Counted from the first letter of the stretch, positions 45,045 through 54,686 are shown. The stretch: DNA of 64,000 nucleotides from Edwardsiella anguillarum (GCF_008801815.1 NZ_VZOX01000001.1); one strand, 5' to 3'. Notes: generated by a model from the sequence alone, not told the origin. Numbers and translations: made by a program.

Positions 45045-47950
45045 TATCGATATGCCCCGCTCAGATGACCACCATCACGCCCCTGCTGCCGCAAAAAATC
45101 AGCTGCAGCTTTTTGCCCGAGGTCATATACGGCTTTTAGTGCCCCTGGACCTATCTCGCCATTTTTACCGTCGTTCTGAATAACAACGTTATAGTTCGGA
45201 GAAAATACCGAGCCATGTGCCCCAGCCCCAACCGCAGTTACCGCTAAACGGCCTTTACTATCTCGGGTCAATGGCATGATCGCCTCTGGCCCTGCCTCCC
45301 CCATCAAGCCCGCCCCGCGAGCAAAAGCAAAAAAAGTTGGCTGTGAAACCACCTGGCCGCTATATGCACTCAAATCTGACGAGCGATACACGCCGCCGGA
45401 TGCGTTTGCGACCAGTGGCAGGTTGCCATATTCTCCCGAAGAAAAGGCATTAGCGCCTCCTGCTGCCGCCCCGCCGAACATGCTAAACAGCCCACCAACG
45501 GCCTTTGACAATGCCATTCGTGCAGCAATGCGGGCTAAATCAGACAGGATCGATGTTGTCAGACTACGAAAGTTAGCTTTACCACTTGATACAAAGTTTG
45601 CCAGAGAGTCGGCAGCACTACTAAACGCCCCCGTTAGCGCCTCCCCAGCGGCGCCAGCGGCATCATCCCCGGCCTCTTTAATATTTTGCATAGAGCGGCT
45701 TACGCCAATATCCCAGCGGGCCCGCTCCGCATCAACCGCAGCATAGTAACCACGCAATGCCTGTAACCGCTGCTCTAGGCTTTCCTGCAGCATGCGGACT
45801 GCATCTGAATACTCCGTGCTACCCTTCGTCCTTTTTTGTGTGGCGCTTCGCTCTAACTCCCCCATAACCTGATCGTAGTGATCGCGGAGAACCATCTCCT
45901 GCCGTGCCCGCTCACGGGCTAGGTCACCCATTCGAAACCCCTGCAGTTCAAATGATCGCGTCCGGCTATCTCGTTGCGCTTCTTGCTCCATCTGCATAGA
46001 GAGCTGAGAACCCTTGCGCCTCATTTCATTCAGCGCTTTCTGCTGCTCTAACGCCTTTTCCTCCGCTACGTTCTGGGAGAGTAACTTCTCTAAAATGGCG
46101 GCATTCGCCACCACGCTTTGCTCAGTTTTAGTCAGGCTGCGCCCTTTCAGGTCATCCAAACGCTGACGAAGTGCGATCAGGTCGCGCTCTGATTGTGTTA
46201 GGGTTTGCGCTCCAGCCTGTTCCAACTGCAATGCTTCTCGGGTTTGAGCAAGGCGCTGGCTATAGCGATCTGCCAAGCTTTCCCCTTGCGGGGAACCTTG
46301 GTTACCCCGTGACTGAGATTTTGCATAGCGTTCATTTTCAGCATTGATAGCAAGGTCGATAGCATCTTTCGCAGCGCCGGAATTTCTGATCTGTTCCAGC
46401 TTCCTAATGTGTCGAGTTGCCTCGCTCTCGTACTCACGATTTAACTTTTCTGTTGCTTCAATTTGTCGTTTTTGGCGCTCTTGATCATCTCGATCTGCTT
46501 TCTCTCTGCCAGCCTTAATAGACTCTTGATATGATTTCTCTCCGAGTTCTCCAAGCTGTTTTTGCAATCGTAATACTAGCGACTGCTTTTCAATAATGGC
46601 CTGAGTACTTTCTTGAGAACCTAACGAGTCACTTTTTCGCCCGAAACCATACCCAGTAGTATCTACATTCACTGACCCTTTTTTTAAATTAACCAAATCC
46701 CGTTTAGCGTTTTCAAGCTGACGGCGAGTTTCTTCCAATTTATCGCTGATTGGAACCTCACGCCCAATATTCAGCATAGAATCCCACGCCTCAGAAGCAG
46801 TATTTTTTACTGACCTCCATGCTATTTCAAGTGACCCAAGATTTTCACGCATTTCTGCTGTACGGGTATTAATAGCTGCCGCATACGCATTCATGGCCAC
46901 TCTAGCCGCCTCCTGCTCTCGCCCCTGAGAAGCAAGCGTAGTGATCTGCTCCAACTGCGCCGCCGTCAGAAAATGTATCTGATCATCAAGCGTCTTTACC
47001 GCTGCTACTGGATCTTGCTGCAGCCGCTTAAACTGCTCGATGGTTGAGTCAATTGATGCTCCAGTTGACTTTTCAAGGCGCGCAGCAGCATTAGCAACCA
47101 TTTCAACAGATGAACCAGAAAATGCACCAGAGCCAACCGTCTGAGCCAATGCCGATGCCATACTCCCTTGAGACAGACCATCGCCAGACATAGCTCGCGC
47201 CAGCGCTTGTAATTCCCCCGTCGTTTTCCCGGCATAGCTACCCGTCATAATCAGATTGCGATTAAACGCCTGCTGCTCCTGCTCGGCCTTATACAGCGCA
47301 TATGCCAACCCACCAATACCGCCGGATAATGCTACGACGCCTAGCGCTGCGGGTGAAATAACCGAACTTAACGCGACAAACGTATTCTTTATGCCGCCGA
47401 AGGAGTCCTTAATCTGCCCGCCTTGCTGCAGCAGGATGAGCAGAGGATTTTGACCACCCGCCAACTGCGTAACCACGTCAGTCATCTGCGCCGGTAACAT
47501 GCCAACGGCGCTACGGTATTGTCCGACTGAGATGTTCATTTTTTTGAGCATCTGATCTTGCCGCTGCATAGCCGCGGTAGCCTGCCCAAACGCGGCCGCA
47601 TGCAGCCGCTCTTTAGCCTGTGTCTGTTCCAGATCTCGGGACAGAATTTGCATGGCGCGCGAATACTCTTCCGTTGAGATTTTGCCATCACGAAGTGACT
47701 GCTCGACCTTGCGCTGCTTTACTTCAAGGGCGTCCATAGACCGCAACGTCGGATCGATCGAACGCAGGAGGCGTTGCGTTGCCCGGACTTGGGCTGCCGT
47801 AAATTTATCGGCGCCGTCTTCTGTCGCGGCAGCCGCGGACCGCACTTCCTCGTTCACGATCTGAATATCATCGCGAGCTTTTTGCATCGACTCACGGAAC
47901 TGCGCCGTGTTAGCACCGATAAATATCTCAAGATCAGTTTCACTGGCCAA
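45044..47950 (-). CDS. H: Tail tape-measure protein H
   Basis: Sets tail length and is ejected with the DNA. I choose TTG at 47950, preceded by GGGGGGTG, because the protein then starts ASETDLEIFIGANTAQF, matching tape-measure N-termini; the open frame runs 27 codons further up without similarity. It has 968 residues: coiled coil (about 30-140), the conserved ISVGQYRSAVGMLPAQMTDVVTQLAGGQNP and LLILLQQGGQIKDSFGG, hydrophobic helices (about 195-225), long coiled coil (about 430-750) and a Gly-rich C-terminus. Overlaps gene T by 11 bp. Confidence 0.92.
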   Translation of the reverse strand: MASETDLEIFIGANTAQFRESMQKARDDIQIVNEEVRSAAAATEDGADKFTAAQVRATQRLLRSIDPTLRSMDALEVKQRKVEQSLRDGKISTEEYSRAMQILSRDLEQTQAKERLHAAAFGQATAAMQRQDQMLKKMNISVGQYRSAVGMLPAQMTDVVTQLAGGQNPLLILLQQGGQIKDSFGGIKNTFVALSSVISPAALGVVALSGGIGGLAYALYKAEQEQQAFNRNLIMTGSYAGKTTGELQALARAMSGDGLSQGSMASALAQTVGSGAFSGSSVEMVANAAARLEKSTGASIDSTIEQFKRLQQDPVAAVKTLDDQIHFLTAAQLEQITTLASQGREQEAARVAMNAYAAAINTRTAEMRENLGSLEIAWRSVKNTASEAWDSMLNIGREVPISDKLEETRRQLENAKRDLVNLKKGSVNVDTTGYGFGRKSDSLGSQESTQAIIEKQSLVLRLQKQLGELGEKSYQESIKAGREKADRDDQERQKRQIEATEKLNREYESEATRHIRKLEQIRNSGAAKDAIDLAINAENERYAKSQSRGNQGSPQGESLADRYSQRLAQTREALQLEQAGAQTLTQSERDLIALRQRLDDLKGRSLTKTEQSVVANAAILEKLLSQNVAEEKALEQQKALNEMRRKGSQLSMQMEQEAQRDSRTRSFELQGFRMGDLARERARQEMVLRDHYDQVMGELERSATQKRTKGSTEYSDAVRMLQESLEQRLQALRGYYAAVDAERARWDIGVSRSMQNIKEAGDDAAGAAGEALTGAFSSAADSLANFVSSGKANFRSLTTSILSDLARIAARMALSKAVGGLFSMFGGAAAGGANAFSSGEYGNLPLVANASGGVYRSSDLSAYSGQVVSQPTFFAFARGAGLMGEAGPEAIMPLTRDSKGRLAVTAVGAGAHGSVFSPNYNVVIQNDGKNGEIGPGALKAVYDLGQKAAADFLRQQGRDGGHLSGAYR

Positions 47951-48266
47951 ATCGCACCCCCCCAGGAATAAATGTCGCGGCCGCCATAATTTGATCGTCT
48001 CCCATATCTTCCTCGGGCTCGAGCGCTTCATCGCCGGCAGTGATTAGGCTAAAATCCTGCATAGAGACCTCATCACTCTTTCCGCCTGCCAACAGGAACT
48101 GATTCAGCTTCAGGGAAGCAAACTCGCAATCAACCAGATCAACAAAGAAGGGGCGGGTAGCATAGTAATCTGCCCACGTTTTAAACTCCGTGCAGCTCAT
48201 AGAGGACAACCAGCGCCGCCAGTCAGCGCGCCGGAACTCTCGCGCCAGTCCCAAAACAAAGGCCAT
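47940..48266 (-). CDS. T: Tail assembly protein T (read as G-T frameshift fusion)
   Basis: 108 codons open from an internal ATG, but the frame is continuous upstream into the GGGAAAG site, so the natural product is the G-T fusion made by -1 frameshifting. The segment FRRADWRRWLSSMSCTEFKTWADYYATRPFF resembles T-domain proteins that recruit tail tube subunits to the tape measure. It lies between G and H as in lambda. Confidence 0.85.
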   Translation of the reverse strand: MAFVLGLAREFRRADWRRWLSSMSCTEFKTWADYYATRPFFVDLVDCEFASLKLNQFLLAGGKSDEVSMQDFSLITAGDEALEPEEDMGDDQIMAAATFIPGGVRFGQ

Positions 48267-48274
48267 TTCCCGCC

Positions 48275-48673
48275 CTAAAACTTTCCCGCATCATGCTCTC
48301 CGAGGGTTCCGTCTGGAGACTCTCCCGGGGCAGGTTCCGGGGGAAGCATACCGCTCAAGGCCATCACTAATTTTCCCGCCTTTCCCAGCGCATCCGATGG
48401 CCATGCCCGCATGATGCTGTGCTGTAACACCTGCATTTCCGTCGGATCCTCCATTTTTTCTGGGGATACCGTGGCCATGGCAACCAACATGGCATTCAGC
48501 TTGATATCCATGCGATTAAGCGCCGAGATATACTTCATCGGCTCAATCTCGCCGTCATCATTGATCTGGTTTGCTGCCGCATACTCCATATACTCAATAC
48601 GCTGCAGTGCTGACAGCTCACGAAGCTCAACAGAATGCTCGCAGTGAGTAAATTTCTCTTTTTTTAAAAACAT
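48275..48673 (-). CDS. G: Tail assembly chaperone G
   Basis: Binds the tape-measure protein before tail tube polymerisation. ATG at 48673 gives 132 residues starting MFLKKEKF, as in lambda G (MFLKTESF), with the conserved ELSALQRIEY; the frame upstream of this ATG is not coding. It ends GEHDAGKF with TAG at 48277-48275; the frameshift heptamer lies two codons before the stop. Confidence 0.93.
   Translation of the reverse strand: MFLKKEKFTHCEHSVELRELSALQRIEYMEYAAANQINDDGEIEPMKYISALNRMDIKLNAMLVAMATVSPEKMEDPTEMQVLQHSIMRAWPSDALGKAGKLVMALSGMLPPEPAPGESPDGTLGEHDAGKF
48281..48287 (-). promoter_or_regulatory. Programmed -1 frameshift site G/T
   Basis: GGGAAAG in the zero frame as G-GGA-AAG, the same heptamer as the lambda G-T slippery sequence. 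Slipping back by one base avoids the TAG and continues V-L-G-R-E-M-A-F straight into the T frame. Confidence 0.9.
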
Positions 48674-48686
48674 CCACGCCCCCAAT

Positions 48687-48709
48687 AAAAAACCCGCCAA
48701 AATGGCGGG
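48687..48709 (-). terminator. Terminator between V and G
   Basis: Minus-strand CCCGCCA (48709-48703), loop TTT, TGGCGGG (48699-48693), then six T. It ends the head-to-tube segment; the tape-measure and tip genes downstream need read-through. Confidence 0.88.
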
Positions 48710-48725
48710 CTGCTGCAATGAAAAA

Positions 48726-49496
48726 TCAACTTAACGTGAGCGTTAATTTATCAGTAAAGCCACCGCCACTGATCGTGATCGCCGCCTCACCCGCCATTAA
48801 CGGCACAATATCGGGAGCCGTAGCATCGGGGATCAACGCCTTATCTGGCGCAGAGGAAACAACACTCAATGCTGGAATGGCTGCCCCCGCCGGAATAGGT
48901 TCAATGGTTAGGCTGATACGCCCCTTAGATACGGGAGCGCTCCCCGTCCATTTGCCTTGGCTGCCTGTCAGTGCAACCGCCGTACCATCTGCAGATTGCC
49001 CGGTAGAGATTTTGATACCAGTCAGCGCCGGGATAAGTCCTTCTGCTGAGATCGGCTTACCGGATGGCTGAATTTTAATGTCTCGCGTAATAACATCTTT
49101 ACTGTTGATCTCTTTGCCAAGATTGGTAATGAATCCCGTAAAAAAATCGGCAGTATCGTTCGGGTATTTAATGCGAAATGCCAGCGTTTTACCCAGCATA
49201 AACGCATCCATCAACGCCTGTTGCCCCGGGTCTCCAGGCATCCACGCTAACGTTACCGACGCCTCCGATACTGATTTTTGCCCCGGAGAGCTCTGCTTCC
49301 AGTCGGCATCAGGATCGTCGAGATAGGAATCATCCTCAGTGTCGGCTTTCATCTCTCCCGGCTTCAGTGACTTTACCTTACCCAATCGACGCCAGTCAGG
49401 CTCCGGCGACTGGGGGGTTCCAACACCACGCCCGATGTAATACCAGAACGTGGTCTTTGCGCCTTTAATCGGCTCATTTTTCAGCGGATCAGCCAT
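48726..49496 (-). CDS. V: Major tail tube protein V
   Basis: Forms the tail tube. ATG at 49496 with GGGAG upstream gives 256 residues. N-terminal tube domain (about 1-160: FWYYIGRGVGTP, KSVSEASVTLAWMPGDPGQQAL) and a C-terminal immunoglobulin-like domain (about 165-256, TGIKISTGQSADG ... ITISGGGFTDKLTLTLS), the same two-part design as lambda gpV, whose Ig domain decorates the tail surface. Confidence 0.93.
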   Translation of the reverse strand: MADPLKNEPIKGAKTTFWYYIGRGVGTPQSPEPDWRRLGKVKSLKPGEMKADTEDDSYLDDPDADWKQSSPGQKSVSEASVTLAWMPGDPGQQALMDAFMLGKTLAFRIKYPNDTADFFTGFITNLGKEINSKDVITRDIKIQPSGKPISAEGLIPALTGIKISTGQSADGTAVALTGSQGKWTGSAPVSKGRISLTIEPIPAGAAIPALSVVSSAPDKALIPDATAPDIVPLMAGEAAITISGGGFTDKLTLTLS

Positions 49497-49497
49497 A

Positions 49498-49911
49498 TCA
49501 CTCCCACTCAAACGTAATGTTATATTTCACATCAATAGCAGCCCAAGTCGCAGCGACATCACTGCGGTCATAGGTGCATCCCACTAACTCGATTGATGAA
49601 CACAGGCGCAATAACTCCCGACAGTTAGGAACAACCGGGAAAACTAAGCGGCTAGCCCAGTGATCTAACGTACTATCCGGCGCGCTCGATTTAACAAACA
49701 CGGCCACATGCAAAACTGCCCGCCATTTCGGATCGTCGAGAAACTCATCGTCATCCGCAATATCTGACAGATGCACAGAAACCGCCGGTAACTCCTCTTC
49801 ACCGTCAACAAACGCTGGCAGCCCATTGAAAATGGCGACTTCTTCAGGCTCGTCTTTTAAGACCCTGCGGAACTCATCGACCAGAGCCTTACGGATCTCC
49901 GTTGCGCTCAT
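49498..49911 (-). CDS. U: Tail terminator protein U
   Basis: Caps the completed tail tube. 137 residues with the family start TEIRKALVDEFRRVL and the C-terminal WAAIDVKYNITFEWE. Its ATG overlaps the stop of Z by 4 bp and its stop nearly touches the V start. Confidence 0.9.
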   Translation of the reverse strand: MSATEIRKALVDEFRRVLKDEPEEVAIFNGLPAFVDGEEELPAVSVHLSDIADDDEFLDDPKWRAVLHVAVFVKSSAPDSTLDHWASRLVFPVVPNCRELLRLCSSIELVGCTYDRSDVAATWAAIDVKYNITFEWE

Positions 49912-50486
49912 CGCTTCATCTCCCGCTTCAGCTGTGACGTCAGCTGCTTACCCAGCTCATCCTCCATCTCGCTCAAGATGTTGTCTTTCTCCATCTCAAA
50001 TGCCTGCGTCAACACGCCTGACATATCCTCACGCGTCGCGTCGATCATCAGTCTCTGCTTGGCGGCAATCGCCGCCGCAGTCCTGTGCATGATCTGCCAG
50101 TGACGATACTTGGGGATGTAGACAAGGAAAGAGCCGGGATAAGAGCGGCCGCCAGCCGTTAATACAGATCCACGCCAGCCAGACCGCCCGCCACTGCGCG
50201 GCCCGAGGATCAACTGCGGGGCCCCACGATTAATGACCGGCATTGCGCTTCGATATACCGTGATTTTCGAATAGGCCGCAATGCCGCCACGAGGGGTGTA
50301 CAACCTCATGCGCCTTTTGACTTTATCGATGGGCAGCTTCTCTTTACTGGCTACTCGCTCTGCGGCACGCAACATGGCCGCCTCTGCGACCTTCCTTGAC
50401 GCACGCCGCACGGCGGCAGGGACAGCTTTATCGCTGAGATCACGCAGGACGGCCTCCAACCTGTCCATGCCTTTAACTAATGCCAT
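49908..50486 (-). CDS. Z: Tail completion protein Z
   Basis: Needed in lambda for infectious tails that eject DNA properly. ATG at 50486 follows GGGGGG and gives 192 residues beginning MALVKGMDRLEAVLRDLSDKAVP; basic, with a helical N-terminus as in minor tail protein Z. The open frame upstream overlaps the FII-like gene and is discounted. Confidence 0.88.
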   Translation of the reverse strand: MALVKGMDRLEAVLRDLSDKAVPAAVRRASRKVAEAAMLRAAERVASKEKLPIDKVKRRMRLYTPRGGIAAYSKITVYRSAMPVINRGAPQLILGPRSGGRSGWRGSVLTAGGRSYPGSFLVYIPKYRHWQIMHRTAAAIAAKQRLMIDATREDMSGVLTQAFEMEKDNILSEMEDELGKQLTSQLKREMKR

Positions 50487-50497
50487 ACCCCCCCCGA

Positions 50498-50779
50498 TTA
50501 GCCGATCTCCAGTTGGATCACCCACTTCCCGTTTTGCTGATGAAACTTACTCACGGTGTAGGCTTTCTGGTTCCACCTCACATCGTCACCGCGCCGTGGC
50601 CGATAGCCGGGTGAAAACACGATCAGAGTCAGCACGCTGGCTTCCACTGGACCGAGAATCGCTGATAACGATGAGGGCACCACGATAACCGAAGTGCCGT
50701 TGATCTCGGCTGGCTTACCGAAACGCTGAGAGATAGTCGCGTCCATCCTGCCAGCCAGCTCGTCGAATGGGTTAGGCAT
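50498..50779 (-). CDS. Head-tail joining protein (FII/Gifsy-2 type)
   Basis: 93 residues. Starts MPNPFDELAGRMDATISQRFG and has a small beta-rich domain (GYRPRRGDDVRWNQKAYTVSKF) like lambda FII and the Gifsy-2 protein once labelled ATP-binding sugar transporter-like. The position between the capsid decoration gene and Z is that of the connector gene. No transport role is meant. Confidence 0.82.
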   Translation of the reverse strand: MPNPFDELAGRMDATISQRFGKPAEINGTSVIVVPSSLSAILGPVEASVLTLIVFSPGYRPRRGDDVRWNQKAYTVSKFHQQNGKWVIQLEIG

Positions 50780-51095
50780 TGATTTTTACCGGCACGAAAT
50801 CATCGCTAGTGCCGGCAGCCTCCCACACCACACCGACATAGGGCTCGCTGGCACTATTGGCCAGCTGCACTTTGTCGCTCTTCAGGTACACCTTTTTACC
50901 GGTGGCCATATCATCGGTCCGCAGTTTCGGTAACAGGAATACCCCCTCAGCCATGCCAACGCCCTGCGCTTGAGCAGCAACATCGGAAATGGAAACAGCC
51001 ATAACGTCGCCCACTTGAACCAGGGCGCCACTTTCCGTGGCCTTCGCCGCAGTAAACTGGATGGTCTTACCTTCCTGTACAAAATTTTTAGCCAT
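50772..51095 (-). CDS. DUF2190 capsid-associated protein
   Basis: 107 residues, beta-rich, with the DUF2190 start KNFVQEGKTIQFTA and SGALVQVGDVMAVSI. Proteins of this family sit next to the capsid gene and are thought to decorate the capsid, replacing lambda gpD. A 92-bp gap with a short inverted repeat separates it from the capsid gene. Confidence 0.85.
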   Translation of the reverse strand: MAKNFVQEGKTIQFTAAKATESGALVQVGDVMAVSISDVAAQAQGVGMAEGVFLLPKLRTDDMATGKKVYLKSDKVQLANSASEPYVGVVWEAAGTSDDFVPVKINA

Positions 51096-51187
51096 AAAGC
51101 CTCCAGGCCTCTCCGTGAGAGGCCAAATTCAGGACATAAAAAAAGCCCATAAGGGCCAGTTCGTGGTATTCGGATTATCGGCCGATA

Positions 51188-53227
51188 TTACGATGCAGAG
51201 CAGCGCACCAGGCCGCGGTGATCAAGCGGAGAAACGCCCGCGTCAATGCGGACTTTCGTCGTCACTCCATCAACGTCGAAACCATCCAGTTGATCGATAT
51301 ACGGAGCGTCTACGCCGTTGAGATAGGCGACCTCAATCGTGTCGCTGCCTTTCGCGGCCGCCAGGTAATAGGTCGATACACTGGCATCATCCAGGCGCGG
51401 TTCGGCGATAACGGTGGCAAAGTTCTGGATCGGGTTAATAACGCCAGAGTTAACGTCAGCCCCCTTAACGCTGGCCGACTTAATAACCTGATTGGCATTG
51501 GCCTCCATCGCTGTCGGAACCAGGACAAACGCCGGACGGATGTTCAGATGGCGATCGCCTTCTTTTTGCGTCCGCATCAGCTGGCGACCTTTATCCAGGC
51601 TGGGAACATCCATGGCGGCACTGCTCAATACGTTATGGTGCTTGGCGCTATCAAACAGCACGACACCATCCGTCGACATTTTCGGGTTTTTCGTCAGAAC
51701 GGCATAAACCAGATCAGCGATCGTCGCCTTGGCGGCTCGCCCCAACTTCATCGGCACATCGGTCAGCATGTTCAGATCGTCGTTGATGATAGCTTGGCGA
51801 GTAATGCTGAAGAGCTCACCATACGTCGCCAGCGCGATCGTCGCTTGGCTATCACCGGTGGTAACGTACTTATACTCAGCTCCCTCGCGCACCTGACGCA
51901 GTGAGGAGAAGCCACCCAGGCCGACACGATGCGCAACTTTGAAGTCGGAAAGCTGCCCCTTCTTCGTCCACTGCTCAAACGTCTCCCCTGCATCCTCCCA
52001 GCCTTGCAGAATAGACTTATTGGCCACGTCCAGCAGGATGTTGCCGAAGTCTGAGCTTGAGTGGGTAAAAGCGAGACCGACCATCTGCATCGGGTTATAG
52101 CCGGCAATGCCGATCCCACGCTCTGTCAGCGACATTCGCGCCATTTCGCGCAGCGTCATCCCGGCATACGGGTTATCGCGCTGGCCTTCTTCATAGCCGG
52201 ATTGCGCCATCAGGGCAGCACGAATGCCATCGCCAGTGAAGTTACCGTTGCCCGCGTAGATGTGCGAGTTAGTGCGGTTCTGCGTACCGTTCAGCTGATT
52301 GGTCGGCGTCGCACCTTTACCCAATTCGGCCAGCAGCTTGTCCTTTGCCTGATCGACAGAGCAATCGACATCGGACACGCACTGCGCCATCAGATCGGCA
52401 TGGCGGTTACCAAACATGGCAAATAGGTCTTGGATACCGGTGACACGCTGGCGCTGCTCTTCCTGCACCTGGGCGCGAATAGCGTTAACGTCGAGATTTC
52501 CCGCCGGCGCCGCCGGTTCCTGATGGGTAGGCTGACGGCCAGCATTGGCTTGCGGATTGATCAGATTACGGATGCTCTTCGGCATATGTTCGAATTCCTC
52601 TACTCGTTTAGATTGGATGCAGGCCATCGCCTTGACAGGCTTGATGGTTTTGTCAGCGAATCCTTGCTCGACACACTCGACGCCGCTCAGCCACGTCTCT
52701 TGCTCCAGCAGCGCCGCGATCTCGTCTGCCGTCTTCCCTGTTTTCTCGGCATAGGCCGGGATCAGCACTGATTCAACCTTGTCCAGCAAATCAGCGTAAT
52801 CACGCATTTCATTGGCATCACCGCCGGCAACGCCCCAGGGCTTGTGGATCATCATCATGGCGTTTTCCGGCATGATGATTGGGTCACCAACCATGGCGAT
52901 CACCGAGGCCATCGAAGCGGCCAGGCCATCGATATACACCGTTTTGCTGGCTGGGTGATTTTTCAGCAGGTTATAGATGGCGATGCCATCAAAGACATCA
53001 CCGCCTGGGGAGTGGATGTGCAGATTAATGTGGTTCACCTGCCCCAACGCTGTCAGCTCCTCAGCAAACTGGCGGGCTGAAATACCCCACCCGCCAATTT
53101 CTTCATAGATACTGATGTCCGCCGTATCCTCCGCACTGGCTTTCATGCTGTACCAGTTACTACCGCGTCCGGCTCCGAGTGCGGCCATCCCCTTTGGACT
53201 CATGATTTGGTTCTTCTTTCCCACCAC
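51188..53227 (-). CDS. ClpP-like prohead protease fused to major capsid protein
   Basis: One polypeptide combines the head maturation protease and the shell protein. GTG at 53227 lies six bases after GGAGGAG and gives 679 residues; the frame is open to 53266. Protease domain (about 15-215) with IHSPGGDV, the nucleophile Ser105 (GLAASMAS) and His128 (MMMIHKPWG); linker about 220-330 with Pro/Gln; capsid domain about 335-679 (FAMFGNRHADLMAQ linker, then TLREMARMSLTERG and SSDFGNILLDVANKS). Replaces lambda C, Nu3 and E. The N-terminus overlaps the portal gene by 68 bp. Confidence 0.9.
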   Translation of the reverse strand: MVGKKNQIMSPKGMAALGAGRGSNWYSMKASAEDTADISIYEEIGGWGISARQFAEELTALGQVNHINLHIHSPGGDVFDGIAIYNLLKNHPASKTVYIDGLAASMASVIAMVGDPIIMPENAMMMIHKPWGVAGGDANEMRDYADLLDKVESVLIPAYAEKTGKTADEIAALLEQETWLSGVECVEQGFADKTIKPVKAMACIQSKRVEEFEHMPKSIRNLINPQANAGRQPTHQEPAAPAGNLDVNAIRAQVQEEQRQRVTGIQDLFAMFGNRHADLMAQCVSDVDCSVDQAKDKLLAELGKGATPTNQLNGTQNRTNSHIYAGNGNFTGDGIRAALMAQSGYEEGQRDNPYAGMTLREMARMSLTERGIGIAGYNPMQMVGLAFTHSSSDFGNILLDVANKSILQGWEDAGETFEQWTKKGQLSDFKVAHRVGLGGFSSLRQVREGAEYKYVTTGDSQATIALATYGELFSITRQAIINDDLNMLTDVPMKLGRAAKATIADLVYAVLTKNPKMSTDGVVLFDSAKHHNVLSSAAMDVPSLDKGRQLMRTQKEGDRHLNIRPAFVLVPTAMEANANQVIKSASVKGADVNSGVINPIQNFATVIAEPRLDDASVSTYYLAAAKGSDTIEVAYLNGVDAPYIDQLDGFDVDGVTTKVRIDAGVSPLDHRGLVRCSAS

Positions 53228-54686
53228 TGGGATCTCCTCCTGTGTCATTAGCCGGATCGGTATCAAACACCAGCCCCAGCTCTCTGTTTTCGTCGATTTC
53301 AGCCTTACGACGACGTTTCACATCTGCCGGGGTTCCGCCTCGGGCACGGATCCAGTCACTTTCCGTACCGGCGCCGCCACGAAGAATGACCTTCCAGGCG
53401 TTGGCCTCTTTGAGTGGGTCAATCCACGGCATAACGGGGCCGCTGTAAACGGCGTTGAATAGCGTTTCTTTGTCGATACCGCGCGGGACAGTAATACGGC
53501 CAGCTGCAATCGCAGCGGACAGCCAGCGGCGATACATCGGGCGAGTAATAGCAGCGATAAAGGCATCTTGCAGGATGGCGTAACCCTCTTGCGCCTCGAC
53601 CAGCTCCTGGCGTTGCGCGCTGTATGTGCCATCGTAGTTACGGGCGATAGAGGAAAAGCTGCTTCGGGTTCCTGCGGCGACGGCTCGTAATTGCCCCATG
53701 CGGAACGTCTCAAGATTCGGATTCGGGCGATCTGACTTAATCATCCCGATATCCTCACCCGGACCAAGGCCGTCAAAGATCATCCCAGGCGTAATATTCA
53801 GCTCTCGCTCTTTGCCTTTTTCGTAGTTGTCGTCATTAAAGGTCTGTGCGTCACCCCGCTTGATATAGGCGCCAAACGCCGCGCCAAGTCGCGCCGCAAT
53901 ACGCTCGCTGTCCTCGTAATTTTTGAGATCGGCCAAACGAATAATGACGCCAGATAACAGCGACACCCCGCGAGCCTGATTTAACCGGCGGGTAAATTTC
54001 AGATGCAGCATATTATCTGCAGAGATTACCTTGGTATCAGCGAGACCAACGCCAAACCCCGGATACGTCTTATAGACTTGATAGCCAGTAGGACGCATCC
54101 AGTTATTAAACTGGATCCCCTGAACCAGATTCGTTTCTTGATCGCTCATGCCTAACGGCACGTAATCCGGCTCCATCGCCTCCAGCCAGCAAGGAACACC
54201 GGCAACCTTAGATAACCCCACCGCCGATCCGCAGATGGTATGCACAAACACTTCGCCATCACGTAACCAGGTACGCAACAGCAAGCGCTCCAACACGGGC
54301 CGCGTATACTGACCAGATACATCTGGAGCTACCGACCATTCGGCCCACGCCATGCGGATATCTTCGGCCAGCTCCTTATTTAACGCACCGTCCGGCGTTA
54401 GGGGCTGTGGCTCAACGATGATTCCCCGTGAGCCGATAATCCGCTCTTCCAATTTATCCAAAGCGCCGATAACCAGATCGTGGTTTTCATCTAGCCACCG
54501 CGCTTGCTCGCGCAATGACTTGCCGCCAAACTGCGTGGCTTGATTAGGTGAGCGATTTTCTCGGTGCGCTCGATGCGTACGCGTAGGCATGACCGCCTCA
54601 TACGCCCGAATAGTGTGCTGAGCGCGTAGGCGTGACAACTTCCAGTGAGGCGCAATAGCCGTCACCATCTTCCCCAAGATACCCAT
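53160..54686 (-). CDS. Portal protein (lambda B type)
   Basis: Twelve-subunit portal for DNA entry and exit. 508 residues with lambda portal features: RENRSPNQATQFGGKSLREQARWLDENHDLVIGALDKLEERI and SFSSIARNYDGTYSAQRQELVEA, and a charged C-terminal tail that may be removed. The ATG overlaps the W stop by one base. Confidence 0.95.
   Translation of the reverse strand: MGILGKMVTAIAPHWKLSRLRAQHTIRAYEAVMPTRTHRAHRENRSPNQATQFGGKSLREQARWLDENHDLVIGALDKLEERIIGSRGIIVEPQPLTPDGALNKELAEDIRMAWAEWSVAPDVSGQYTRPVLERLLLRTWLRDGEVFVHTICGSAVGLSKVAGVPCWLEAMEPDYVPLGMSDQETNLVQGIQFNNWMRPTGYQVYKTYPGFGVGLADTKVISADNMLHLKFTRRLNQARGVSLLSGVIIRLADLKNYEDSERIAARLGAAFGAYIKRGDAQTFNDDNYEKGKERELNITPGMIFDGLGPGEDIGMIKSDRPNPNLETFRMGQLRAVAAGTRSSFSSIARNYDGTYSAQRQELVEAQEGYAILQDAFIAAITRPMYRRWLSAAIAAGRITVPRGIDKETLFNAVYSGPVMPWIDPLKEANAWKVILRGGAGTESDWIRARGGTPADVKRRRKAEIDENRELGLVFDTDPANDTGGDPSGGKEEPNHESKGDGRTRSRTR

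Noticed and set aside
48726..49071. Plus-strand frames mirroring tail tube gene V
   Set aside because: Antisense shadow of V without a start signal.
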